The notes beneath the pieces were generated by a model. That model ran no database searches. It was not told where the DNA came from and saw only the letters and a list, made by a program, of their open reading frames with translations. A program made the position numbers and the translations under genes. From Chitinispirillales bacterium ANBcel5 (GTDB taxonomy: Bacteria; Fibrobacterota; Chitinivibrionia; Chitinivibrionales; Chitinispirillaceae): a stretch of DNA of 64,000 nucleotides. The stretch covers positions 1-64,000 of the forward strand of contig JARUKZ010000002.1 of assembly GCA_029688955.1 (NCBI GenBank), read 5' to 3'. Of the stretch, positions 44,635 through 52,687 are shown in pieces. Position 1 is the stretch's first letter; every line of letters starts with the position of its first letter.

Positions 44635-45438
44635 ATGAACGTTCCTGCAGCACTCAGAATCATGCGCATCTATCCCAATGCTTCTAACACTACCAAAAGC
44701 CCCAAATTCTGTGCAGAATCGGAAATCATAATACAAAATATGGGAGCAGATAAAACAGTATCCATATGGGGGCAAAGACATGGTTCTGTCTGGGAAGATT
44801 GTTTTGGTAAGTGGGCCGAATCATTACCTGAAAACAAAGAAAAATGGATCACTTCATGTGATAAGCCTTTTAGCCAGTTTGTTATAAAGTATGATGTAAA
44901 TGGAATGGAGTATTGGGATAACAATGACTCCAATAATTATATGGTATCGCAGCATTCAGAGCAGTTAAATGTTATCACCGGGCAGCAGTTTCCAGTTGTG
45001 ATGGGAGAAGCGAATTTTAAAGACTCAAAGCTAAAAATTTTTGCAGCTATTCAAAATAGAGGCAAACAGAAAAGCGTGGGCCTGCTCTATACCACCGATC
45101 AGTGGAAACACCATCATACAATCAAAGGCAAACATAGCTGGACTATGGACAGTGGCATTGAAGTGTGGTTATTTGAGCAAGAGCTGGATGCACCGGGGGT
45201 TGAATTTGCCCTTTTTTGCAAAGTAGGAGAAGAGGAGTTTTGGGATAATAACTTTGGGCGCAACTATACTGTTTCACACCTGAAAACAGATTCATCTCAG
45301 CCCAAACCGGAAAACAGTACTGAAAGCCTGTGGGACAAAAAACCGACTGTTAAAACAGCGCAGAAAAGTTCTCCTAAGCCAACAAAGAGTAAAAGAAGCA
45401 GAAAACCTAAAACAAATGAATTGCAACCAGCAAACTAA
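44635..45438 (+). CDS. Tandem CBM21-like carbohydrate-binding protein
   Basis: A 267-aa protein with no signal peptide. Two domains resemble carbohydrate-binding module family 21. The first (about 20-105) ends in MEYWDNNDSNNY. The second (about 115-222) has VGLLYTTDQWKHH and EEFWDNNFGRNYTV, matching the family's YTTDxW and WDNNxGxNY signatures. The tail (about 225-267) is Lys/Ser/Pro-rich and probably disordered. Cytosolic CBM21 proteins typically bind glycogen or starch; that target is inferred. AAGGAGGA precedes the ATG at 44635; an upstream in-frame ATG at 44590 lacks a box. Confidence 0.7.
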   Translation: MNVPAALRIMRIYPNASNTTKSPKFCAESEIIIQNMGADKTVSIWGQRHGSVWEDCFGKWAESLPENKEKWITSCDKPFSQFVIKYDVNGMEYWDNNDSNNYMVSQHSEQLNVITGQQFPVVMGEANFKDSKLKIFAAIQNRGKQKSVGLLYTTDQWKHHHTIKGKHSWTMDSGIEVWLFEQELDAPGVEFALFCKVGEEEFWDNNFGRNYTVSHLKTDSSQPKPENSTESLWDKKPTVKTAQKSSPKPTKSKRSRKPKTNELQPAN

Positions 45439-45456
45439 CTGGAGCAAATACAAAAG

Positions 45457-45520
45457 GGGGTTGATGTACGGTTGACTATCTCAAGATAAAACAGAGAGAA
45501 ACGATCAAAAAATCAACCCC
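45457..45520. repeat. 9-bp inverted repeat between convergent genes
   Basis: GGGGTTGAT (45457-45465) and ATCAACCCC (45512-45520) flank a 46-nt loop between the CBM21-like stop and the receiver-gene stop. It could be a long-looped bidirectional terminator. Neither side has a strong T run. Confidence 0.35.
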
Positions 45521-45542
45521 ATCCTAAAAAACGCTTTTATCC

Positions 45543-45902
45543 TTATAACCCAAGAAGAGTTCTGCATTTATTTACAATTTCTTTTCCAATATCTTTAGAA
45601 ACGACTTCATCAGCCCCGACCTCTTTTGCTTTCTGTTCATATCTGGAAAGTTCATGCCCTGTAACGATAATAATTTTTATAGCAGCATTATGTTGATGAA
45701 CCTTACGGGTCAGATCAAGCCCACTTATTCCAGGTAGAGAGATATCGATAATCATCAGATCTGGCGTAATCTTTTGGATAAGTTGCAGCGCACTCTCTCC
45801 TGAATCCACCGTCTCAACTGTTATGTTTTGGTGTTTTCTGAAGAGCCTTTTGTAAAGAAGCTGCATATCTTCGTTATCTTCTACCACAAGAATTGTTTTC
45901 AT
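45543..45902 (-). CDS. Stand-alone response regulator receiver domain
   Basis: A 119-aa CheY-like receiver with no output domain. It begins MKTILVVEDNEDM (acidic pocket), the phosphoacceptor Asp lies in LMIIDISLPGISG, and the conserved Thr is in IIIVTGH. The usual Lys is in VVSKDIGK. It starts 3 nt after the upstream kinase stop and so should be its partner, and it closes the kaiC-kaiB-kaiB-kinase-receiver run. It is the likely output protein of that module, acting by protein-protein contact. Confidence 0.9.
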   Translation of the reverse strand: MKTILVVEDNEDMQLLYKRLFRKHQNITVETVDSGESALQLIQKITPDLMIIDISLPGISGLDLTRKVHQHNAAIKIIIVTGHELSRYEQKAKEVGADEVVSKDIGKEIVNKCRTLLGL

Positions 45903-45904
45903 AC

Positions 45905-47275
45905 TTACTCCACACTTAGTTGTTGAAACTGAGGGTCAAACGGCAATGTCATTTTTATTTTGGTTCCTTCACCGGGAGTTGAGTAGATGGTAAGATTTCC
46001 ACCAAAAAATCTCAGCCGCTCTTCAATACTGAAAAGTCCCATATGGGTTTTTTCACCGGCAACCAGTCTCTGCTTTTTTATATCGAACCCCTGTCCCTTG
46101 TCTTCTACCTGTATAATGATATGGTTGTGATCACGTATAACCTCCAGGAATGCCTCATCGGTACCAGCATGTTTGATAATATTGGTTAACAGTTCTCGCA
46201 CAAGCTGAACCAGCAATACACGCTCCTCCAGTCTAATATTACTAATATCCTCAACTATATTTACATCCACCTTTAACTTATACTGCTTTTCAATGTGATG
46301 CACCAGCCAGTTCAGTGCAGCACCAAGCCCCTCACTTGCTAAAACCGGTGGATTAAATTCTATTGCAAGGCTTTTAGTGACTTCTAAAGCCTTGGAAATT
46401 AGTTCTCTAAGCTCATTAGTATCTTCTGCTATCTCATCAGCAGTACCATCTGAAACAGAATCTTCCAGCAACCCAAATCGGGCCTTTATTGAAAAAAGTA
46501 TCTGCTGAAGATCCTCATGCAGTATGGTAGAAAGATCCTGGCGTTGTTTCTGCTCTGCAAGAGTGAGTGCCTTTGCCAAATCACGAACCTGATCAGTTCG
46601 TCGGGAGACCTGTTTTTCCAGTGAATCAGTTAAATTTTGAAGTTTCCCTTTACTTTGTTCAAGTTCAAGCTTCTGGCTTTCCAGCTCCCCGGTGCGAAGT
46701 TTTACCTTCTGCTCAAGTGAAGCATTGAGCTCTAATAATTTTTGTTTTGCCTCAATACGTTCAGTAAGATCACTTACAATTATGCAAATATCATCTCTAT
46801 CGACAATATGCAGCGGTGCACTTGAAAGATATGCCGGAAGAATGGAATTATCCCGCCTGAACAAATCAAAATCGCGATGAATGTCACCGGTTTCGATAGA
46901 TTTTCTTATAAACTGCTCAATAGTTGGTACCTGTTCTTCAGGCACCAGCTCCTGAACCATTTTTCCGACCAAAGCAGAGCAGGGTATATCAAGCATGTCA
47001 CAGAACCGGGTATTGGCGTAGAGAATTACCCCTTGGGAGTCTATGGTGAAGGCACCTTCGTTCATTTTTTCAACCATAGTTCTGTAAGCGGTTTCGGCCC
47101 CCTGAATTGTAAACACTGAAATTCCACTTGCGGTCTGAACCACTATAGCATCAGCTGCACCACTGCGTATAGCCTCAAGATTTGACTCAGCCAAAGCCAA
47201 TTGTTCTTCAAGATCTTTAATGCGTATTTTTTCTGTATTGTTCTCATTCTTACGTTTATTCATAAGTGTAATCAT
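45905..47275 (-). CDS. PAS-domain histidine kinase of the Kai cluster
   Basis: A 456-aa soluble kinase. An N-terminal coiled coil (about 10-40) contains LEAIRSGAADAIVV, which I associate with PAS kinases beside KaiC genes. A PAS domain spans about 60-175. A long coiled coil follows (about 175-250). The HisKA_3-type dimerisation region has His in STILHEDLQQIL, and a NarX/DegS-like HATPase has LVRELLTNIIKHA, DKGQGFD and MGLFSIEERL. No membrane helix is seen, so input is cytosolic, plausibly from KaiC/KaiB. It is followed directly by the receiver gene and lies 20 nt after kaiB2. Confidence 0.88.
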   Translation of the reverse strand: MITLMNKRKNENNTEKIRIKDLEEQLALAESNLEAIRSGAADAIVVQTASGISVFTIQGAETAYRTMVEKMNEGAFTIDSQGVILYANTRFCDMLDIPCSALVGKMVQELVPEEQVPTIEQFIRKSIETGDIHRDFDLFRRDNSILPAYLSSAPLHIVDRDDICIIVSDLTERIEAKQKLLELNASLEQKVKLRTGELESQKLELEQSKGKLQNLTDSLEKQVSRRTDQVRDLAKALTLAEQKQRQDLSTILHEDLQQILFSIKARFGLLEDSVSDGTADEIAEDTNELRELISKALEVTKSLAIEFNPPVLASEGLGAALNWLVHHIEKQYKLKVDVNIVEDISNIRLEERVLLVQLVRELLTNIIKHAGTDEAFLEVIRDHNHIIIQVEDKGQGFDIKKQRLVAGEKTHMGLFSIEERLRFFGGNLTIYSTPGEGTKIKMTLPFDPQFQQLSVE

Positions 47276-47295
47276 GGTCCCATAAAAGAAGCCTT

Positions 47296-47637
47296 TTACT
47301 CAACAATCTCTATATCCAGACCGGCCAGTAGCTTTTCTTCTTTGGTCATATCCCCAACAATCTTTCTTACCGGAAGCGGCAACTTTTTTATAAGCATAGG
47401 TGCAGCAAATACCTGATCACTACGTGCTGCGTTAGGTTGTTTATACAGATCAATAATTTCAAGCTCATAACGTCCATGAAGATGTTCTTCACAGAGTTTT
47501 CTAACCTGATCAATTGCTTCAAGAGAGCGGGGGGTAATGCCTGTTACAAACAATCGCAGTACAAATTTAGAATGATGGTCCCCCTTTTTTATGGCCTCCT
47601 CAAATTCCTCTGTTGTACTTTTTTTCTTTTTTGCCAT
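47296..47637 (-). CDS. kaiB: KaiB-like protein 2
   Basis: A 113-aa thioredoxin-like protein of the KaiB family. The family core FVLRLFVTGITPRSLEAI, of which LRLFVTGITPRS is diagnostic, is followed by YELEIIDLYKQP, VFAAPMLIKKLP and the RKIVGD motif. A charged N-terminal extension of about 20 residues rich in Lys/Glu is present. In cyanobacteria KaiB binds the KaiC CI ring. It follows kaiB1 after 4 nt. Confidence 0.92.
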   Translation of the reverse strand: MAKKKKSTTEEFEEAIKKGDHHSKFVLRLFVTGITPRSLEAIDQVRKLCEEHLHGRYELEIIDLYKQPNAARSDQVFAAPMLIKKLPLPVRKIVGDMTKEEKLLAGLDIEIVE

Positions 47638-47641
47638 CTTA

Positions 47642-47983
47642 TTACTTTTCCTTTATATCAAGTCCCACTAAAACACGATCGAAATTTGAAAGATCGCCTA
47701 TAATTTTTTTTACCGGTGCGGGTAGATTGCGAACAAGAGTAGGAATTGCCACGATTTGATCCCCCTTTGCAAGCTGTGGGTTTTTAAGCAAATCTATAAC
47801 TTCAATATCGTACTCTCCCTTTAAATGCTCATCACATATTTTTTTTAAATTTTGAAAGGCAGCCAAAGATTTTGTCGTCTGACCAGCAACATAGAGTCTT
47901 AGCCACCACTGTTTTTTTTCTCCAGTATTTTCGTTTTCAGCGTTGCTGCTATCTAACTCTCTATCTTCAAGGTTATCTGTCAT
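47642..47983 (-). CDS. kaiB: KaiB-like protein 1
   Basis: A 113-aa KaiB-family protein with [40 protein letters not shown] and KKIIGD. It is a paralogue of the next gene downstream, with the same length and a similar acidic N-terminal extension (SNAENENTG). Two tandem KaiB genes behind kaiC suggest specialised partners. It lies 43 nt after kaiC on the same strand. Confidence 0.92.
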   Translation of the reverse strand: MTDNLEDRELDSSNAENENTGEKKQWWLRLYVAGQTTKSLAAFQNLKKICDEHLKGEYDIEVIDLLKNPQLAKGDQIVAIPTLVRNLPAPVKKIIGDLSNFDRVLVGLDIKEK

Positions 47984-48026
47984 CTTTTAATCCTCTGAAT
48001 TTGAAGTATAGATATCTGCTTATGTA

Positions 48027-49748
48027 TTATATATCAGCCCGTCTTTTGGAGGCGATATTCTTTCTCTCCATTGAAAGTATCTTTTCCCTTTGTTTCATTT
48101 CTTCGATTTCCTTAATGAGCAGCTCTTTTTCTGTTTCTGCTTCAGCTTTTAACAGCTTGATCTGATTTTGCAGCATCTGGTCTTTTCTCTCTATTTTCTT
48201 TTGCAAACTCTCTATCTTTTGTTTTCTCTTAAGATTTTCCGCATTTTCTTTTGCTTCCTGGCTTACTCTTGCGGAACCGGTAAGAACACCATCACGACCT
48301 GTATATACATCGATAATATCTATCCCCTTTGGGGTTATTAAAAATTCCCTGATTTGATTTGAATGGTTTATACCTCTTGCTTTAAGGACATAAATCCCTC
48401 TGTTTCTTTCTCCGTTTAATTCAATGGTTTTAAGGAGTATCCAGGTATCCATAAGTGATGAAACACCAGCTTCCGTTGCTTCGTGTTGTTTACCTCCATG
48501 TATAAGATCTGTGAACATAGCGGTAATATTGAGTCCTTTTATGTAATCGATCAGCCGAACCAGCATAGATTTTACTTCATTTAAGGAACCAACAGAAATG
48601 AGGTTTGATATGGGATCCACGATTACCATATCTGGTTTATGCTCATTGATCGCCTTATGCATAGAAGCCAAATGGAGCTCGAGTCCCCACACTGTAGGTC
48701 TCGCTGATTCTATTTTAAGATTGCCCTTTTTTATATATTTTTGCAAATCGATATCCAAGAGTTTCATATTTCGTATTATTTGAGATGGCGATTCCTCAAA
48801 GGCAAAATACAAAACATTTTTCCCACTTTCACACCCAGATTCGGCAAAAGAAGCAGCAAGCGTTGACTTTCCTGTACCCGATGTTCCTGATACCAAAATA
48901 CTGGAACCATAAAAGAAGCCCTGCCCCCCAAGCATAGTATCAAGCCGCTGTACTCCCGAAGAGATTTTTTGAGTGGAGACCTGATGCTCCAACTGCAGTG
49001 AGGTCACGGGTAAAACAGAGATCCCCTCCTCATCAATTAAAAATGGGTATTCATCGGTACCGTGAGCAGATCCGCGATATTTTACCACCCTCATACGTCG
49101 TGTAGCAATGCGTTCATCTACCGTATGATCAAGCAATATGACACAATCTGCGACATACTCCTCCAGCCCGTGACGGGTAATAGTGTCGGTTCCCCGCTCA
49201 CCGGTAATAACAGCAGTAACGCCTTTTTCCTTTAGCCAGTAAAAAAGACGACGCAGCTCAGCCCGTAAGACAGCTTCATTGGTCAAACCGGAAAAGAGGG
49301 CTTCGATGGTATCGAGTACCACCCGCTTTGCTTTCACCTGTTCGATTCCATAGGCTAAACGCACAAACAAGCCATCGAGACTATACTCTCCGGTCTCCTC
49401 AATTTCACTTCGCTCCACAAAGACGTAATCTATAGATAACTTATCTTTATCCATCAGGTCCTGAAGATCGAACCCCAGGGAAGCAAAATTTCTAACGAGA
49501 TCTTCTGTTCTCTCCTCAAAGCTCATTAACATACCTGGTTCATTAAATTCCATTGCCCCCCTTGCCAGAAATTCCATTCCAAAGAGCGTTTTCCCGCTCC
49601 CCGCTTTCCCTGCTACAAGGCATGGTCTTCCCTGGGGTAATCCGCCTCTGGTAATCTCATCAAAACCAGTTATACCAGTAGGGGTTTTTTGGAGTTTCTT
49701 AGGCTCTCTTTTAGGGGGAGTTTTTCTGTCGGTTTTTCCTTTGCTCAT
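48027..49748 (-). CDS. kaiC: KaiC-family double-domain ATPase/kinase
   Basis: A 573-aa RecA-like protein with two P-loop domains. CI (about 25-255) has AGKAGSGKT and the catalytic EE in SFEERTED. CII (about 265-500) has SGTSGTGKS and the EE in FAFEESPSQ. At the CII autophosphorylation site, T425 matches cyanobacterial T426, and S430-S431 replaces the Ser-Thr pair (VSSLMDTW). An about 70-residue C-terminal coiled coil (residues about 505-560) replaces the short KaiA-binding tail, and no kaiA is nearby. ATG 49748 has AGGGA upstream; ATGs at 49766 and 49787 are alternatives. It heads kaiC-kaiB-kaiB-kinase-receiver. Confidence 0.93.
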   Translation of the reverse strand: MSKGKTDRKTPPKREPKKLQKTPTGITGFDEITRGGLPQGRPCLVAGKAGSGKTLFGMEFLARGAMEFNEPGMLMSFEERTEDLVRNFASLGFDLQDLMDKDKLSIDYVFVERSEIEETGEYSLDGLFVRLAYGIEQVKAKRVVLDTIEALFSGLTNEAVLRAELRRLFYWLKEKGVTAVITGERGTDTITRHGLEEYVADCVILLDHTVDERIATRRMRVVKYRGSAHGTDEYPFLIDEEGISVLPVTSLQLEHQVSTQKISSGVQRLDTMLGGQGFFYGSSILVSGTSGTGKSTLAASFAESGCESGKNVLYFAFEESPSQIIRNMKLLDIDLQKYIKKGNLKIESARPTVWGLELHLASMHKAINEHKPDMVIVDPISNLISVGSLNEVKSMLVRLIDYIKGLNITAMFTDLIHGGKQHEATEAGVSSLMDTWILLKTIELNGERNRGIYVLKARGINHSNQIREFLITPKGIDIIDVYTGRDGVLTGSARVSQEAKENAENLKRKQKIESLQKKIERKDQMLQNQIKLLKAEAETEKELLIKEIEEMKQREKILSMERKNIASKRRADI

Positions 49749-49975
49749 CTGGTGTTCCCTGTTCATATATGCACCATTGCCTATCATTAATCATCATAGT
49801 TCAGCATCAAAAATCGCACCAGATTCTAAAAAACAGTAGCGATCAAGAGCAGAAAGCTCAAAGAAAGGAATGAGTGTGTAACTAAATGTAGTAGCTTATG
49901 CCATTACAGCAGTAGCAGTGCCAGCAAATAGTGGATGGGAGCCTTGGTGTAAGTCATTACAAAATGTGGAGTGTA

Positions 49976-51610
49976 CTATAACCGGATAGTAAAATAGAAA
50001 GTCGCGCCTCTGTTTTCCTCACTTTGGGCCCAAACGTCTCCATTGTGTCTGTTTATTACTCTTTTCACAATTGCTAAGCCTATACCTGTTCCAGGAAACT
50101 CACTTCCAGAGTGAAGTCTTCCAAAAGGGGCAAAGAGTTTTTCGGCATAGTTCATATCGAAACCAGCACCATTATCCCGTACAAAGTATATATGCTGTCT
50201 ATCTTTGCAGATACAACCAAACTCAATTAGTGGTTGCTCAACCTTAGCGGTGTATTTCCATGCATTTCTGAGAAGATTAGATAGCGCAAGCCGAATGAGA
50301 TTGGGATCACCCGTTGTTTGAAGATTTTCCTCAATGTTTACAGAAACATCTCTGTTTGGCTCCATTCGTTTTAAATCCTCAATTACAGATCGGGCTAACT
50401 CAGAAAGGTTTAATGGTATACTGTCCATCTCCTGATTGCTAACTCTTGACAGGCTCAACATATCATCGATTAAGCTATTCATTTTCTTTGTACCGTTTAT
50501 GATATGATCAAGATACTCCTTTGCGGTTTTATCAAGTTTATCAGCATAATCTTCCAGAAGAAGTTCGCTGAAGCCTGAAACCGCGCGAAGGGGTGATCTG
50601 AGATCGTGAGAAACGGAGTAGCTAAAGGATTTTAATTCCTCATTGGCATAGGCAAGATCTTTTGCGTGCTTTTTTAATTTCAGCTCCATCTTTTTTCTCT
50701 CTCTTATATCAAGTCCTATACCGATACGTCTGCCATCTTCAATAGTTACAGTAGCCCAGCTGGTTTGTATTAAATCACCACTTTTAGTACATAATTTTAA
50801 ATCAGTAAAGTTTGGCTCGGAAGAATCCATAGATTCTAACATTTTTTCCCTGTAGTGGGGATCAGGAAAAAGCTTTTCCAAAAAATCTTGACTCTGAGAA
50901 TCCTGATCAGTCCAACCCGTTACTTTAATGATAAATTTGTTGATTATATAAGTTCCTGTATCAGGATCATAAATACTAAGCATCACCGGTATAGAATCAA
51001 ATATTGTCTGCAAAAGGGAACTTTGGTTTTCTAGTTTAGTATTAAGGTGTTGAAGATCCCGTTTAGCTTTTATTAAATCCTGATTGGCTCTATCAAGTTC
51101 CTGGTTTTTCTGAATCGCGTTTTCATAGGTGGATAAGAGAAGATTAATTGTTTGCATGCGACCAGCAGAAACAGTATACTTTTGACCAGCGTAATTAATT
51201 TCTATCTCTTCCGGTTCTTCCATTGTCCCCTTGTAATCGAATATACTCTCAATTCTTGAGACAAGGTAAGCATCACTATAGGGTTTAGTAATAAAATTAT
51301 CAGCGCCAGATTTCAATCCGTTAATCACGTCCTGAGGATCGGTGAGTGCTGTTACCAGAATAACCGGAACTTTTGAGTAGGAGGTTGAGGCCTTTATTTT
51401 TTGGGTAAGTTCATAGCCGTTCATATCCGGCATCATTATATCACTGACAATTAAATCGATAGGTTCTGACTGAAGTTTCAACAGAGCGTCTTTACCATTT
51501 TTGGCGGCAAGTACCTCATGACCTCTTTTTTTGAGTACATGGCGCAACCGCTCTCTCTGCGTTGCACTATCTTCAACTATAAGAATCGTTTTGCCAGTAG
51601 TAGTATTCAT
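49976..51610 (-). CDS. Hybrid histidine kinase (receiver-PAS-kinase)
   Basis: A 544-aa soluble protein. An N-terminal receiver (1-125) has Asp in LIVSDIMMPDMNG and Lys in FITKPYS. A coiled coil (about 165-205), a PAS domain (about 205-310), and a HisKA domain with His in SVSHDLRSPLRAV follow. The HATPase has NLLRNAWKY, DNGAGFD and GTGIGLAIV. It is similar to bacteriophytochrome-like soluble kinases downstream of che operons. It sits 18 nt after cheB and is probably the last gene of the chemosensory operon. Receiver and kinase in one chain suggest it takes phosphoryl groups from CheA and adds another input. Confidence 0.9.
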   Translation of the reverse strand: MNTTTGKTILIVEDSATQRERLRHVLKKRGHEVLAAKNGKDALLKLQSEPIDLIVSDIMMPDMNGYELTQKIKASTSYSKVPVILVTALTDPQDVINGLKSGADNFITKPYSDAYLVSRIESIFDYKGTMEEPEEIEINYAGQKYTVSAGRMQTINLLLSTYENAIQKNQELDRANQDLIKAKRDLQHLNTKLENQSSLLQTIFDSIPVMLSIYDPDTGTYIINKFIIKVTGWTDQDSQSQDFLEKLFPDPHYREKMLESMDSSEPNFTDLKLCTKSGDLIQTSWATVTIEDGRRIGIGLDIRERKKMELKLKKHAKDLAYANEELKSFSYSVSHDLRSPLRAVSGFSELLLEDYADKLDKTAKEYLDHIINGTKKMNSLIDDMLSLSRVSNQEMDSIPLNLSELARSVIEDLKRMEPNRDVSVNIEENLQTTGDPNLIRLALSNLLRNAWKYTAKVEQPLIEFGCICKDRQHIYFVRDNGAGFDMNYAEKLFAPFGRLHSGSEFPGTGIGLAIVKRVINRHNGDVWAQSEENRGATFYFTIRL

Positions 51611-51628
51611 CCCTGCCCAATTCTCCTT

Positions 51629-52684
51629 TTATTTTATTCCAGGCCACTTATTATCTTTTTTGCAAAAACTGACTAACTCAGGCAATTTTAGCGCGATTTG
51701 CAAAGGGTCGTAGTAATAAAGAGCCGCATTCAGTTTAGCAGCCGCGCCCGGCATCCCATAAACTACTGAAGTATCTTTATCCTGCACGATAGTGATACCA
51801 CCTATTTCCCTGATTTTTAACATCTCTTCGGCTCCATCCTTCCCCATACCTGTAAGCAGAATGGCAATCAGACTTTTACCATATATTTTACGCGCTGATC
51901 TAAACAGATAGGAAACGGAAGGTTTAAGATTATTTTCCGGAGGTTCATCAACCAAAACAATACGACCAAGCTTATCTATACCCATCTGATAGTTATCAGG
52001 TGCCAAATAGGCATGTCCCTTTTTTATCTGTTCTCTATTTACAGCAATGGAAACTTCAATGCCCGTTGTTCTATTTAGCCACTCCTGTAATCCCTGAACG
52101 AATCCTTCAGTTATATGCTGTACAATCAATATGCTGGCGTTAAAATTTGAAGGTAAATTCCTTAGTATAGTCTGTAAAACAGGCGGACCTCCGGTCGAAG
52201 CACCAATAACGACAACAGGTTCACAATAATTTATAGTAACAGGGCGCATATCTCTATTGCGAGTTATTTTTTTTCGTCTGGTAATGACTTTTACTTCAGA
52301 CATCAGCCTGAGGGTATCTGTGAGCTTCTTTTCCTCGCGCTTTTTTTCTTCACTATTAGGTGAAGGCCTTGAAACCAATGCCACAGCGCCTTCTTCAAGT
52401 GCTTTAAATGTAAGTTCTTTAAGATATCCAACATCCATCGCACTCATCACCACAATTGGTAACGGTAAGGAATGCATTAATATTCGTATAACTTCGATGC
52501 TGTTACCCTTGGGCATTTCTATATCAAGAAGTAAAACATCTGGCTTTAAATTCTTTACCCGTTTCTCAATTTCCTTTCCCTCAGTTACAATACCGCAAAC
52601 GGTAAGATCTGATTCTTTATTAATCAGTTCGCTGATTGAAAAAGCGAATTCTTTATTTCCTTCAGCTATAAGCACACGTATCAT
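51629..52684 (-). CDS. cheB: Chemoreceptor glutamate methylesterase CheB
   Basis: A 351-aa two-domain enzyme that demethylates or deamidates receptor glutamates. The receiver domain (1-120) has Asp in VLLLDIEMPKGNS. The methylesterase domain (about 160-345) has catalytic Ser in IGASTGGP, His in VQHITEGF and Asp in LTGMGKDGAEEM. The linker is Lys/Arg-rich. It starts 3 nt after the cheA stop. Together with cheR in the same operon, receptor adaptation is complete. Confidence 0.95.
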   Translation of the reverse strand: MIRVLIAEGNKEFAFSISELINKESDLTVCGIVTEGKEIEKRVKNLKPDVLLLDIEMPKGNSIEVIRILMHSLPLPIVVMSAMDVGYLKELTFKALEEGAVALVSRPSPNSEEKKREEKKLTDTLRLMSEVKVITRRKKITRNRDMRPVTINYCEPVVVIGASTGGPPVLQTILRNLPSNFNASILIVQHITEGFVQGLQEWLNRTTGIEVSIAVNREQIKKGHAYLAPDNYQMGIDKLGRIVLVDEPPENNLKPSVSYLFRSARKIYGKSLIAILLTGMGKDGAEEMLKIREIGGITIVQDKDTSVVYGMPGAAAKLNAALYYYDPLQIALKLPELVSFCKKDNKWPGIK

Positions 52685-52687
52685 TTT

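Noticed and set aside
45543..49748. kaiA in the Kai cluster
   Set aside because: No frame in the region resembles KaiA, and KaiC's tail lacks the usual KaiA-binding end.
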